Shown piece after piece: positions 16,652-24,718 of a stretch of 64,000 nt of DNA. The notes beneath the pieces are model-generated. The model ran no database searches. It was given only the letters and a program-made list of their open reading frames with translations, and was not told the DNA's origin. Position 1 is the stretch's first letter. The number at the start of each line of letters is the position of its first letter. The stretch lies in contig NZ_JAJBTT010000029.1 of the NCBI RefSeq assembly GCF_020860705.1, positions 60,460 to 124,459 on the forward strand. Reading direction: 5' to 3'. Both the position numbers and the translations under genes were made by a program. The stretch is from Akkermansia sp. Its GTDB lineage: Bacteria; Verrucomicrobiota; Verrucomicrobiia; Verrucomicrobiales; Akkermansiaceae.

Positions 16652-17701
16652 TTAACCATTGCTGCGCCGGAAGGCCCCTACGGTGAACAGGAGAAGGATA
16701 AAACCCACCACGGAGGAAGCTGCCGTGAACAGCTTCTGGAAGGAGGCATGGTCTTTTTCCTCCTTCTCCATTTTTTTTACCTCGTCTCTGGAGGCCCTGT
16801 GCATTTCCGCCCGTGCCCCATCATAAGCCAGGGAGGCCTGTTCTTCCTCTTTCCTGGCCTTTTCCAGAGCTTCCCGGACGGCTTTGGATTGCTCCCGGTA
16901 GTCGGCTGTAGCCAGAAGCTCGTCATCTCCCAGGTCCGTGGCGGCAACGCTTTCATGGCTGTCGTCGGTCAGGACCTTGTTTTTTTGTTCGGTCAGTTTT
17001 TCTTCCGCTTTTTGCATCTGGATCTCCTGTCTGCCCGCTTTTTCCTCCAGGGCTTCCAGAGAGGTGTTCAGGAGGTTCATTTTTTTCTTCGTGGCGGCGG
17101 CCGCCTGGCGGATGCGGTTCATTTGCGCCTGAAGTTCTGCAATATTTTCCTTTTGGGGAGCGGCTCCGGAAAATTTCTTTTTGGATTTAGCTTCTTCACG
17201 GTTCTTGGAGAGTTCGCCTTGCGCCTGTTCCAGTTCCTTTTGAACGTTCCGCTGCTTTTCGGCTAATTTGGCGAGCATGGCTTTCATTCCTTCCTTCTTC
17301 TGCAGCAATTCTTCCCTGGCGGCTTGGGAATTTTCCTTCTGCTTGCTCCTGCGCTGGCGCAGCTGGTCAATTTTCTGATTGTGTTCCTCCACTTCCTCCT
17401 GCTGGCTTGCCATGTTTTTCTGATAAGCGGCATCCAGCGCTTCCTGCTGTTTCTGCCTTTGCTGCTCAAGATAGGTTTCCTGGAATTTATCCATGGCTTC
17501 TTCCGCAGCCCGTGTAGCGTCCTGGGTGTCGTCCAGCTTTTTCCTGGTCTGGCTGACGGTTTTCTCCAGAATGACGGCGTCCTGTTCCATAGCCGTTTTC
17601 CGGGCGGCCAGTTCCTGTCCTTCCGGGGAGATGCGGTTTTGATAGTACCAGACGGAGAATCCGGCAGTTAAAATAGTCAGCAGAAGCAGGATGTAGCGCA
17701 T
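16652..17701 (-). CDS. Coiled-coil protein with N- and C-terminal membrane segments
   Basis: I recognise no named family. The 349-residue protein starts with a hydrophobic anchor (MRYILLLLTILTAGFSVWYY). It then runs almost entirely as a Lys/Glu/Gln-rich coiled coil (about residues 30-310, for example ELEQAQGELSKNREEAKSKKKF). It ends with a second membrane segment (ASSVVGFILLLFTVGAF) and a short basic tail RRSNG. Both ends therefore sit in the inner membrane with the rod looping into one compartment, probably the periplasm. The frame opens 11 codons earlier (17734), but the ATG at 17701 starts directly at the anchor. Confidence 0.75.
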   Translation of the reverse strand: MRYILLLLTILTAGFSVWYYQNRISPEGQELAARKTAMEQDAVILEKTVSQTRKKLDDTQDATRAAEEAMDKFQETYLEQQRQKQQEALDAAYQKNMASQQEEVEEHNQKIDQLRQRRSKQKENSQAAREELLQKKEGMKAMLAKLAEKQRNVQKELEQAQGELSKNREEAKSKKKFSGAAPQKENIAELQAQMNRIRQAAAATKKKMNLLNTSLEALEEKAGRQEIQMQKAEEKLTEQKNKVLTDDSHESVAATDLGDDELLATADYREQSKAVREALEKARKEEEQASLAYDGARAEMHRASRDEVKKMEKEEKDHASFQKLFTAASSVVGFILLLFTVGAFRRSNG

Positions 17702-17771
17702 GAGAGTGTTCCAACGATTCGGGTAAAAGTACAAAAAGGAGGGAGCCTTGTCAACATGGCAGAAATAAATG

Positions 17772-17810
17772 CAGCCCGCTTCCTGCCGGGGAGGGCGCAG
17801 AAGCGGGCTG
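17772..17810 (-). terminator. Terminator hairpin after serA
   Basis: CAGCCCGCTTC pairs perfectly with GAAGCGGGCTG across a 17-base loop, followed on the minus strand by the T-rich CATTTATTTCT. It lies about 50 bases after the serA stop. Confidence 0.65.
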
Positions 17811-17857
17811 TGTGGAAAGCGGCATTCCGGAAGACACCGGAAGCGTTCCTTTTCCGG

Positions 17858-19429
17858 TTAAAGATTCAGGGAGAAGGCGGAGATGGCGTCTATCTCTTCC
17901 GCAATCTTGTTCAGCAGCTCGTCGGAAACGGGCTTATTGGTCTTAAGCACGGCCAGAGCTTCCCGGGTGGCATGGTCGGCGGGTGCGGCGATGTTGTCAA
18001 TGTTGATGCCGTTGGAGTACAGGGCCGCCCCGATGGTGGCGATGATGCCGGGACGGTCCTTGTAGCGCAGGAACAGCGTGGTGCCACGCAGGTCTGCATA
18101 CAGTCCGTTAAAGTTGTTGAGGCGGGAGACCATGGGGATGCCTTCCGTAACCACGCCGCGCACGCTGGTGGAGACGTATTCTCCGTCTTCTTCCATGGCT
18201 ATGTCCAGTGTGATGGAATCTTCATAGGGCTTGTCGTCCTTCGGTTCCCGTGCCTTGAAGACGATGCCGTGCTCGCGCAGGGATTCCTCTGCTGCCGCAG
18301 GCATGAGGCCTTTTTCCGCATGCGGCAGCAGCCCTTCCAGGATGGGGGCTGTAAACCATTTGCGGAATACGCGCAGATTGCCGTAAAAAGTGCATTCCAC
18401 GCGGCGGATGGGCTTGTTGCCGCCGGCGTTGCGCGCCAGGGCGGCAAGCAGGAAGGCGAGCTGGAGATGGGCCGGATTGAGGCCGTTGGGGGATTCCCCG
18501 TTTACCACGCAGGAGGTGTCCCCATCGGAAAAATAGGCCACCATCTGTTCCGCGGCGCGCTTGGCCGCCTTCGTGTTGGCTTCCTGTGTGTTGGCGCCCA
18601 GGTGGGGCAGGATCAGGTCCGCTACGGCGGCGGAGGGTTTGTCTCCGGCAGCGTCCTTGGGATGCACGTCCGTCAGGTAGCCGATCTTTTTGCCGGATGC
18701 CCTGACGGCGGCCAGAGCCTCTTCATCCACGACCCCGTAGCGGGAGCAGTTGATGAGCACGGCCCCGTCCTTCATGCTGGACAGGAGGTCCGCATTCACC
18801 ATGTGGTGGGTGGAGGGGCCGCCCGGAACGTGCAGGGTGATGATGTCGCACTGGGAGAAAATGTCTTCAATGCTGGTGGGGGTGACCCCGATGTTCAGGG
18901 CGCGCTGCCGGGCCAGGAAGTGGTCATAACCCAGGAGGGTGGGTTCAAACCCCTGGAGGCGTTTGACGAGGTTGCGGCCGATGTTGCCCAGGCCGATGAT
19001 GCCCACGGTCTTCTTGGTCAGCTCGTTGCCCATGTACTTTTTCTTTTCCCACAGTCCGGCGCGGGTGGTGGTATCCGCCTGGACGATGTGGCGGTAATAC
19101 GCCAGAATCATCGCCACCACTTCTTCCGCCACGGCATTGGAATTGGCGCCGGGGGTGTTCATGACGTCCACGTTTTTCTTGCGGGCGTACACGATGTCGA
19201 TGTTGTCGTAGCCGGCTCCGGCGCGGATGACCAGTTTCAGGGACGGCAGGGCGTCCATGATTTCCGGAGTGACTTTTTCACTGCGCACGATCAGGGCCAC
19301 GGTGTCCGGATGGGAGGCTGCCTGCTTTTCCAGGGGAGTATCCGCGTCCTGAATGACTTCATAACCGGCCGTTTTAAGCGTATTGGCCGCAACGTCGGAG
19401 AGTTTGGTGGGAATAAGAACCTTGTTCAT
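17858..19429 (-). CDS. serA: D-3-phosphoglycerate dehydrogenase
   Basis: SerA oxidises 3-phosphoglycerate to 3-phosphohydroxypyruvate, the first step of serine synthesis. The 523-residue length is the long form with an intervening domain and a C-terminal ACT domain. Visible are RAGAGYDNIDI (substrate loop), TVGIIGLGNIGRNLVKRLQGF (NAD Rossmann motif), the catalytic-region blocks INCSRYGVVDEEAL and LPHLGANTQEANTKAA, and a C-terminal ACT-like part (RDRPGIIATIGAALYSNGINIDNI type) for serine feedback. It is 20 bases downstream of the DUF1015 gene and closes the serine block. Confidence 0.95.
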   Translation of the reverse strand: MNKVLIPTKLSDVAANTLKTAGYEVIQDADTPLEKQAASHPDTVALIVRSEKVTPEIMDALPSLKLVIRAGAGYDNIDIVYARKKNVDVMNTPGANSNAVAEEVVAMILAYYRHIVQADTTTRAGLWEKKKYMGNELTKKTVGIIGLGNIGRNLVKRLQGFEPTLLGYDHFLARQRALNIGVTPTSIEDIFSQCDIITLHVPGGPSTHHMVNADLLSSMKDGAVLINCSRYGVVDEEALAAVRASGKKIGYLTDVHPKDAAGDKPSAAVADLILPHLGANTQEANTKAAKRAAEQMVAYFSDGDTSCVVNGESPNGLNPAHLQLAFLLAALARNAGGNKPIRRVECTFYGNLRVFRKWFTAPILEGLLPHAEKGLMPAAAEESLREHGIVFKAREPKDDKPYEDSITLDIAMEEDGEYVSTSVRGVVTEGIPMVSRLNNFNGLYADLRGTTLFLRYKDRPGIIATIGAALYSNGINIDNIAAPADHATREALAVLKTNKPVSDELLNKIAEEIDAISAFSLNL

Positions 19430-19449
19430 GTTGGTGTGTGGTAGGAAAA

Positions 19450-20703
19450 TTATTGTTCAATGGTATGGACGAAAAGTCCGCTGCGGAGCTTGGGCTCAAA
19501 CCAGGTGGACTTGGGCGGCATGATTTCTCCGGCGTCCGCCACGCGGAAAAGGTCGTCCATGGTGACGGGGTACAGGGAAAAGGCCAGCGTCATTTCACCG
19601 CTGCAGCGGCGTTCCAGTTCGCCCAGGCCGCGAATGCCGCCTACGAAGTCAATGCGGTTGCTCGTGCGGGGATCTTCAATGCCCAGGATGGGGGCGAGCA
19701 CATTCGCCTGGAGAATGGCGCAGTCCAGGCTTTCAATGGGATGGTCCGAAGGGAAGGTTCCCGGCACGGCGGTGACGGAATACCAGCGGCCCTCCAGGTA
19801 CATGCCGAATTCATGTTTGGCGCGGGGGGAGTACCCTTCTCTGGGAACGGTTTCCACGGGAACCACGTCAAAGGAGTTTTGGAGCTTTTCCATGAACTCC
19901 TCCCGGGTCAGTCCGTTCAGGTCGCGCACGACCCGGTTGTAATCCATGATAAAAAGGTCTTCGTCACAGAAAACCACCGCCATCAGGTAGTTGAATTCTT
20001 CCTGCCCCGTGTAGCCCGGATGTTCCTGGCGCCGTCTGGAGGAAACGGCAGCACTGGAGGCCGTGCGGTGGTGGCCGTCCGCAATGTACAGGGCATCCAC
20101 TTCTTCAAAGCCTTTCCGGATGGCCTCCACCGTATCGGGATCGGAAACGGGCCACAGGATGTGGGTGACGCCGTCGTCCGTCGTGAAGTCATATTCCGGT
20201 TTGTGGAACTTGATCCATTCCCGGATGATGCCGGAAAGGCCCTCGTGTTTCCGGTAAGCCAGGAAGACCGGTTCCGTCTGGGCGGAGCAGGCGTCAAAAT
20301 GTTCAATGCGGTCCTGCTCCTTTTCCTTGCGGGTCAGCTCATGCTTTTTGATGACGCCGTTGGCGTATTCGTCCACGGAGGCGCAGCCCACGATGCCCGT
20401 TTGCACACGGCCCCACATGATCTGGCGGTAAATGTAAAAGGACGGCGCTTTATCCCGCACCAGGTAGCCCTTGCGCACGAATGCCTCCAGGTTTTCCCTG
20501 GCCTTGGCATAGGTTTCCGGGTCATGGATGGCGGTTTCGCTCGTATCAATGTCGGAGCGGCAGATATGGAGGAAGGATGCGTCATTCCCGGCAGCCATGT
20601 CTTTGGCCTCCCGGTGGTTCATGACGTCATAGGGGAGTGAGGAAACCTGCGCAGCCAGTTCCCGGGGGGGACGCAGGGCGGGGAAGGGATGGAGAGTGGA
20701 CAT
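19450..20703 (-). CDS. DUF1015-family protein between serA and serC
   Basis: This 417-residue cytoplasmic protein belongs to the DUF1015 (SpoIIAB-unrelated, HTH-annotated) family of unknown activity. Family blocks include the N-terminal AAQVSSLPYDVMNHREAK and the strongly conserved LYIADGHHRTASSA (about residues 205-218), whose two His and Asp look like an active or metal site. NYLMAVVFCDEDLFIMDYNRV follows. In many bacteria this family is linked to serA and serC, as here, suggesting a role in serine or phosphoserine metabolism; the reaction is not known to me. It lies between the aminotransferase gene and serA on the same strand. Confidence 0.85.
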   Translation of the reverse strand: MSTLHPFPALRPPRELAAQVSSLPYDVMNHREAKDMAAGNDASFLHICRSDIDTSETAIHDPETYAKARENLEAFVRKGYLVRDKAPSFYIYRQIMWGRVQTGIVGCASVDEYANGVIKKHELTRKEKEQDRIEHFDACSAQTEPVFLAYRKHEGLSGIIREWIKFHKPEYDFTTDDGVTHILWPVSDPDTVEAIRKGFEEVDALYIADGHHRTASSAAVSSRRRQEHPGYTGQEEFNYLMAVVFCDEDLFIMDYNRVVRDLNGLTREEFMEKLQNSFDVVPVETVPREGYSPRAKHEFGMYLEGRWYSVTAVPGTFPSDHPIESLDCAILQANVLAPILGIEDPRTSNRIDFVGGIRGLGELERRCSGEMTLAFSLYPVTMDDLFRVADAGEIMPPKSTWFEPKLRSGLFVHTIEQ

Positions 20704-20922
20704 GAGAACGTGAGAGAATACAAGAAGTTAACGATGGAAGCGATGATATAGCGCACGGAGGCCGGAGACAAGCCCCGCCGGAATACATGCCGCAATGAAC
20801 AACAGCAGATGCCGCATGGGGCGTCTGACGATTCGAGAACACCCGGGGGCAGGTCCGGAGAAGGCGGGCAAGTTCCCCTTTCCCCGGAAGGCTGTTCAGC
20901 AGCAGGGACATGCGGAGCAGCG

Positions 20923-20953
20923 CCCTCTTTCCCGGCGTGGCCGGGAAAGAGGG
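20923..20953 (-). terminator. Strong hairpin after the serC-type gene
   Basis: A perfect 14-bp stem (CCCTCTTTCCCGGC / GCCGGGAAAGAGGG) with a GTG loop, 13 bases after the stop codon. No T-run follows, so it may protect the 3' end or cause only partial termination before the DUF1015 gene. Confidence 0.55.
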
Positions 20954-20966
20954 GAGTCAGGAGGAA

Positions 20967-22040
20967 TTACTTGAGCTTCAGGATGTCCACGATGTTGGAC
21001 GTAATGGAACGCATGTCGTCCATGGTCAGCTCACCCATGTGGGCGATGCGGAAGGTTTTGTTCTTCAGGTCTCCGTAACCGTTGCCCAGCTGCATGCCGC
21101 GTTCAATCAGCACATTGTTCAGGGCTGCAACGTCAATGTCCCGTGTGTTGCTGATGACCGTCAGGGTGCGGGAGAGGTGGTCACGGTTGGCGAAAACGCT
21201 GAAATATTCATCCGCCCAGGAGCGCACGAATTCGGCCATGGCTTCATGGCGCGCAAAGCGGTTTTCCACGCCTTCCTGCATAATGCGCTGGAGCTGGAGG
21301 TCCATGGCGTACATGATGGAGACGCAGGGGGTGTTCGTGTACTGGTAATCCTTCTTCTGGATGGTGTCGTAAATGGAACGCAGGTCAAAGTAACAGCCGC
21401 GGTTGGGCACGGAAGCGGTACGTTCATAGGCCTTCTGGGACAGCGTGCAGATGGCCATGCCGGGAGGAAGGGCCAGGGCTTTCTGGGTGGAAGTCACCAG
21501 GACGTCCACACCCAGCTTGTCCGTTTCAATCCGGGAGCCGGCGGCGGAGCTGACGGCGTCCATGCACCATACGATGTCCGGATACTTTTTAAGTACTTCC
21601 GAGATTTCTTCCACAGGGTTCTGAATACCGGTGGAAGTTTCATTATGCGTGATGCAGATCGTATCGTACTTGCCTGTGGACAGGGCGGCATCCACCATTT
21701 CCGGTGTGGTGGGCTGGCCGAGTTCGCTCTTGAAAATATCGGCGGGAACGCCGTTGCCCGTAGCAATCTTGTACCATTTGTCGCCAAAGGCGCCCACGGA
21801 GAAAATGGCGGCGCGCTTGGCGGTGCAGGAGCGCACGGCGCCTTCCATCAGGCCCGTACCGGAAGAAGTGGAAAGCAGGATTTCCTGTTCCGTCAGCAGA
21901 ATGCGGCGCAGATTGTCGGAAATGCGGCGCTGCAGGGCGGAAGCCGCCTTGGATCGGTGACCCATCATCGGGCCGCTCATGGCGGCGAGTACTTCAGGTG
22001 CTACTTCGGTGGGTCCGGGAATGAATAATTTGGTTGCCAT
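20967..22040 (-). CDS. Class V aminotransferase, probable phosphoserine aminotransferase
   Basis: This 357-residue PLP enzyme is of the alanine-glyoxylate/SerC-like class V group. The N-terminus MATKLFIPGPTEVAPEVLAAM and GHRSKAASAL are typical, and the PLP lysine is in DVLVTSTQKALALPPG. CITHNETSTGIQNP and WCMDAVSSAAGS carry the cofactor-binding Asp. On sequence alone it could be an alanine-glyoxylate or serine-glyoxylate transaminase. Its place upstream of DUF1015 and serA argues that it makes phosphoserine from 3-phosphohydroxypyruvate. A possible promoter is TAGCCA-17-TATAGT about 35 bases upstream. Confidence 0.85.
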   Translation of the reverse strand: MATKLFIPGPTEVAPEVLAAMSGPMMGHRSKAASALQRRISDNLRRILLTEQEILLSTSSGTGLMEGAVRSCTAKRAAIFSVGAFGDKWYKIATGNGVPADIFKSELGQPTTPEMVDAALSTGKYDTICITHNETSTGIQNPVEEISEVLKKYPDIVWCMDAVSSAAGSRIETDKLGVDVLVTSTQKALALPPGMAICTLSQKAYERTASVPNRGCYFDLRSIYDTIQKKDYQYTNTPCVSIMYAMDLQLQRIMQEGVENRFARHEAMAEFVRSWADEYFSVFANRDHLSRTLTVISNTRDIDVAALNNVLIERGMQLGNGYGDLKNKTFRIAHMGELTMDDMRSITSNIVDILKLK

Positions 22041-22270
22041 TGGTTTTAGAAACTGGGTACGTGTACTATAGCGTTTCCAAATGGTTTGGCTATGAATTTT
22101 TATGGGGTTAAAAGAGGAATGGTTCCGGTGGGCCGGAGAGCGCCCCAGGCTTCTCCGGCCATAAAATAAAAAATCTGAGCGTTAGCGGACTCTTTTTACT
22201 GAATGCCAGTACGTTCTGGCGGTCGTGCGAATTTCGGTTGCTGCAGAGGCCTGTGGCTTTCCCTATTCGT

Positions 22271-23314
22271 TTAGAAGCTAATCAGTTTGACCAGCCAGTA
22301 ACCGCCGAAGAAGAGCCAGACATACAGGAGGCCTGCAAGCAGGAAAGGCCGCGCTCCGGCTTTCTTGAACTTTTCAAAGCTGGATTCCGCGCCCAGAGCC
22401 GTCATGGCCATGGTCAGCAGGAACGTATCCAGGGAATTGATGGCGTCCACCAGTCCGGAGGGAAGCAGATGGAGGGAATTGAAGCCGATGACGGCCAGGA
22501 ACAGGAAGGCAAACCAGGGGATGGTGATTTTTCTTTTTCCTTCCTTTGTGCCGTTCGCGGAATCCCGGCGTGCCAGGATAATGCTCAGAATGACCAGGAC
22601 GGGGGCCAGCATCATGACCCGGATCATTTTGACGATGATGGCCGAGTCGGAAATGGATTGCCCCATGGCGTTCCCTGCGCCTACCACGTGGGCCACTTCA
22701 TGCAGCGTGGCTCCCGTAAAAAGCCCCATCTGTTCTGTCGTCAGTTCCAGCATTCCGGTCCGGAACAGGGCCGGATACAGAAACATGGAGATGGTCCCGA
22801 AGATGACGACGGTGGAAACGGCCACGGCCGCCTTGTACGGCTTGCTTTTCACCACAGGTTCCGCGCCCAGTACGGCCGCGGCTCCGCAAATGGAACTGCC
22901 GATGGAGGTCAGCAGGGCCGTATCCCGGTCCATTTTCAGCAGCCGTCCCAGTCCCACCCCCAGCAGAATGGTAAGGGTGACGACAATCATGTCAATGAGC
23001 AGAGCCGCACCGCCGATGTCAATCACGCTCTGAAACGTCAGCTTGAATCCGTACAGCACAATGCCGGTTCTCAGCACCTGCTTGGTGCAGAACTGGATGC
23101 CCGGCACCCAGGGTTCCGGAAGATGGTTGCGCAGGCTGTTGGCGTAAAGCATCCCCAGCACAATGCCGACGATCAGCGGGCTGAAGGAGAGGTGTTTCAC
23201 CCATTCAAAATCCGCAATATAAAAAGCGGAAAAAGAGAACAGGACAATAAGCAGAATGCCGTTGAGGGGACTGGCTAGGTGTTTGGGAGACATGAGCTGT
23301 AGAATGATGAGCAC
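22271..23314 (-). CDS. yeiH: YeiH-family putative sulfate/sulfite-type exporter
   Basis: This 347-residue polytopic inner-membrane protein of the YeiH/UPF0324 (Cons_hypoth698) family has about 10 hydrophobic helices. Conserved blocks are PLIVGIVLGMLYANSL, GIVLYGFKLTFQSVIDIG, GSSICGAAAVLGAEPVVKS and the TGATLHEVAHVVGAGNAMG segment. Some members are called putative sulfate exporters; the substrate is not proven. An inner ATG (23293, MSPKHLASP) is an alternative start. The gene follows a LysR regulator on the same strand, a pairing also seen in other bacteria (YeiE/YeiH). Confidence 0.88.
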   Translation of the reverse strand: MLIILQLMSPKHLASPLNGILLIVLFSFSAFYIADFEWVKHLSFSPLIVGIVLGMLYANSLRNHLPEPWVPGIQFCTKQVLRTGIVLYGFKLTFQSVIDIGGAALLIDMIVVTLTILLGVGLGRLLKMDRDTALLTSIGSSICGAAAVLGAEPVVKSKPYKAAVAVSTVVIFGTISMFLYPALFRTGMLELTTEQMGLFTGATLHEVAHVVGAGNAMGQSISDSAIIVKMIRVMMLAPVLVILSIILARRDSANGTKEGKRKITIPWFAFLFLAVIGFNSLHLLPSGLVDAINSLDTFLLTMAMTALGAESSFEKFKKAGARPFLLAGLLYVWLFFGGYWLVKLISF

Positions 23315-23379
23315 TGCCGCCGGAAACGTCCGGATGAAGACGCCCTGGAGCGAATGCGGGGGAGATATACCCCACTATC

Positions 23380-23422
23380 ATTATAAAATCTAATCAGAAA
23401 TTCTTATAGACAATTAGATTTT
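23380..23422 (-). promoter_or_regulatory. Probable LysR operator and yeiH promoter
   Basis: An exact inverted repeat AAAATCTAAT (23385-23394) / ATTAGATTTT (23413-23422) with an 18-base centre overlaps the stop codon of the LysR gene. A perfect TATAAT (23380-23385) touches its inner end, with no recognisable -35 box, as expected of an activator-dependent promoter. The same repeat could instead act as the LysR gene terminator. Confidence 0.5.
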
Positions 23423-24313
23423 GTTATAATAGTTCCGGCAGAATTTGATGAATAACTCGTTGATTCTGCTATGGTCTCCATGCCCTGTGGCAAAATGGAA
23501 GGAGCGGCGGATTTCCAACTGGCGGACGTGGATTTTTTTCAAATCGCCGCGTTTAAGTTCTTCCCGGACTGCGAGGGTGGAAAGAAACGAGCAGGCGTCC
23601 GAATGCGCCAGATACAGCTTGATGCTCTCCGTATTGCCCAGGGTCATCAGGACGCGAAGCCCGGAAGTGTTGATTCCGTGGTTTTTCAGGGCTTCCTCCA
23701 CCACCCGCCGCGTGCCGGACCCCGGCTCCCGCATCAGGAGGGGAAGGCTGGACAGTTGGGAAAGGGAAAGGCCTTCCCGGGGGGCTGCGGCATGAGTTCC
23801 CCCCGCCAGAATGATTTCATCTTCCATGAAGGGCTGGTAATGCAGGTCCGTCCGCGTCGCCGTGCCTTCCACGATGCCGAGGTGAACGGCTTCATGCTGC
23901 ACGGCCTGCTCCATCTCTTCCGTATTGCCGCTTTTCAGCTGTATCCGTATTCCCGGATAGTGGCGGTTGAAGAGGGCCAGCAGGGGGGGCAGCACGTACT
24001 GGGACATGGTGGAACTGGCCCCGAGGCTTAATTCTCCGGAGATGGGAGCATCCCGGCCGGAAGACAGGTCTTCCTCCAGGGCCTCATATTCTTTCAGAAT
24101 GCGGCGGGAATGGGCCAGCAGCCGGCTGCCTTCCGTCGTCAGGGCGATGCCGCGGCCCTCCCTCTTGAACAGGCGCGCGTCAAGCAGGCGCTCCAGCTCC
24201 TTGATATGGCGGGTAACGGCCGGCTGGGTGATGAACAATTCTTCCGCCGCGCGGGTAAAGTTGAGCCGCCGCGCAACGGTTTCAAAAACTTTCAGCCGGA
24301 AATCCGTAATCAT
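23414..24313 (-). CDS. LysR-family transcriptional regulator
   Basis: This 299-residue LTTR has an N-terminal winged helix-turn-helix (FETVARRLNFTRAAEELFITQPAVTRHIKELERLLD) and a C-terminal substrate-binding domain (about 90-295), including LSLGASSTMSQYVLPPLLALF. The likely start is the ATG at 24313 (MITDFRLKVFE), five codons inside the frame. It probably controls the downstream yeiH through the inverted repeat at 23385-23422. CysB/Cbl/YeiE-like ligands are possible but unproven. Confidence 0.9.
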   Translation of the reverse strand: MITDFRLKVFETVARRLNFTRAAEELFITQPAVTRHIKELERLLDARLFKREGRGIALTTEGSRLLAHSRRILKEYEALEEDLSSGRDAPISGELSLGASSTMSQYVLPPLLALFNRHYPGIRIQLKSGNTEEMEQAVQHEAVHLGIVEGTATRTDLHYQPFMEDEIILAGGTHAAAPREGLSLSQLSSLPLLMREPGSGTRRVVEEALKNHGINTSGLRVLMTLGNTESIKLYLAHSDACSFLSTLAVREELKRGDLKKIHVRQLEIRRSFHFATGHGDHSRINELFIKFCRNYYNKI

Positions 24314-24465
24314 GGGAGCAGGCGCCATTCAACCATGCCTCCGTGTTCCCGGCAAGCTCCTTTCCTTCATGCGGTTGCCCGTTGAAATGAAAAAGGCGTG
24401 AAATCGGGATGATGACATGATGGCGGCTCGTGCGGTGTGGCCGGAAGAAAGAGAACAGGGACAAC

Positions 24466-24537
24466 ATGAGTATTAAATGGCGGCTGGCGGCCGGAGTAGC
24501 GTTGTGCATGATCGGAGGAGCGTTTTCTCATGTTTGA
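24466..24537 (+). CDS. Possible 23-residue hydrophobic peptide
   Basis: A short frame reads MSIKWRLAAGVALCMIGGAF followed by SHV and a stop. It looks like a signal peptide or a tiny membrane peptide: basic start, then a hydrophobic core. It could be a real microprotein, the remnant of a decayed exported protein, or chance. No ribosome site is seen. Nothing else convincing lies between the LysR gene (24313) and the glycosidase (24719). Confidence 0.2.
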   Translation: MSIKWRLAAGVALCMIGGAFSHV

Positions 24538-24707
24538 TCCGGAAGGACGTTCACGGCAGGTATTCTTTTTTCTTGTTGGAAGAGGAATTGTTTTTGTTAA
24601 TCTTGCCTTGCCTGTCCGGTACATGATTGACTGGATTATTCCGGAAAGGTGGAAGGATCCGGTGGCGGTTCCATGCCTTTTTCAGGATCTGAATATTTTC
24701 CATTGCC

Positions 24708-24713
24708 TATAAT
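24708..24713 (+). promoter_or_regulatory. -10 box of the GH36-like gene
   Basis: A perfect TATAAT lies 5 bases before the ATG at 24719, so transcription would begin at about the start codon. No good -35 box is present 16-18 bases upstream (GGATCT occupies that place). Confidence 0.45.
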
Positions 24714-24718
24714 TGAAG

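Noticed and set aside
20627-20911. 94-codon minus-strand frame upstream of the DUF1015 gene
   Set aside because: It overlaps the start of the DUF1015 gene and is low-complexity; no evidence of a real gene.
24530-24712. 60-codon plus-strand frame before the GH36-like gene
   Set aside because: It runs into the promoter of that gene and shows no conserved pattern; the small peptide 24466-24537 is more gene-like but itself weak.
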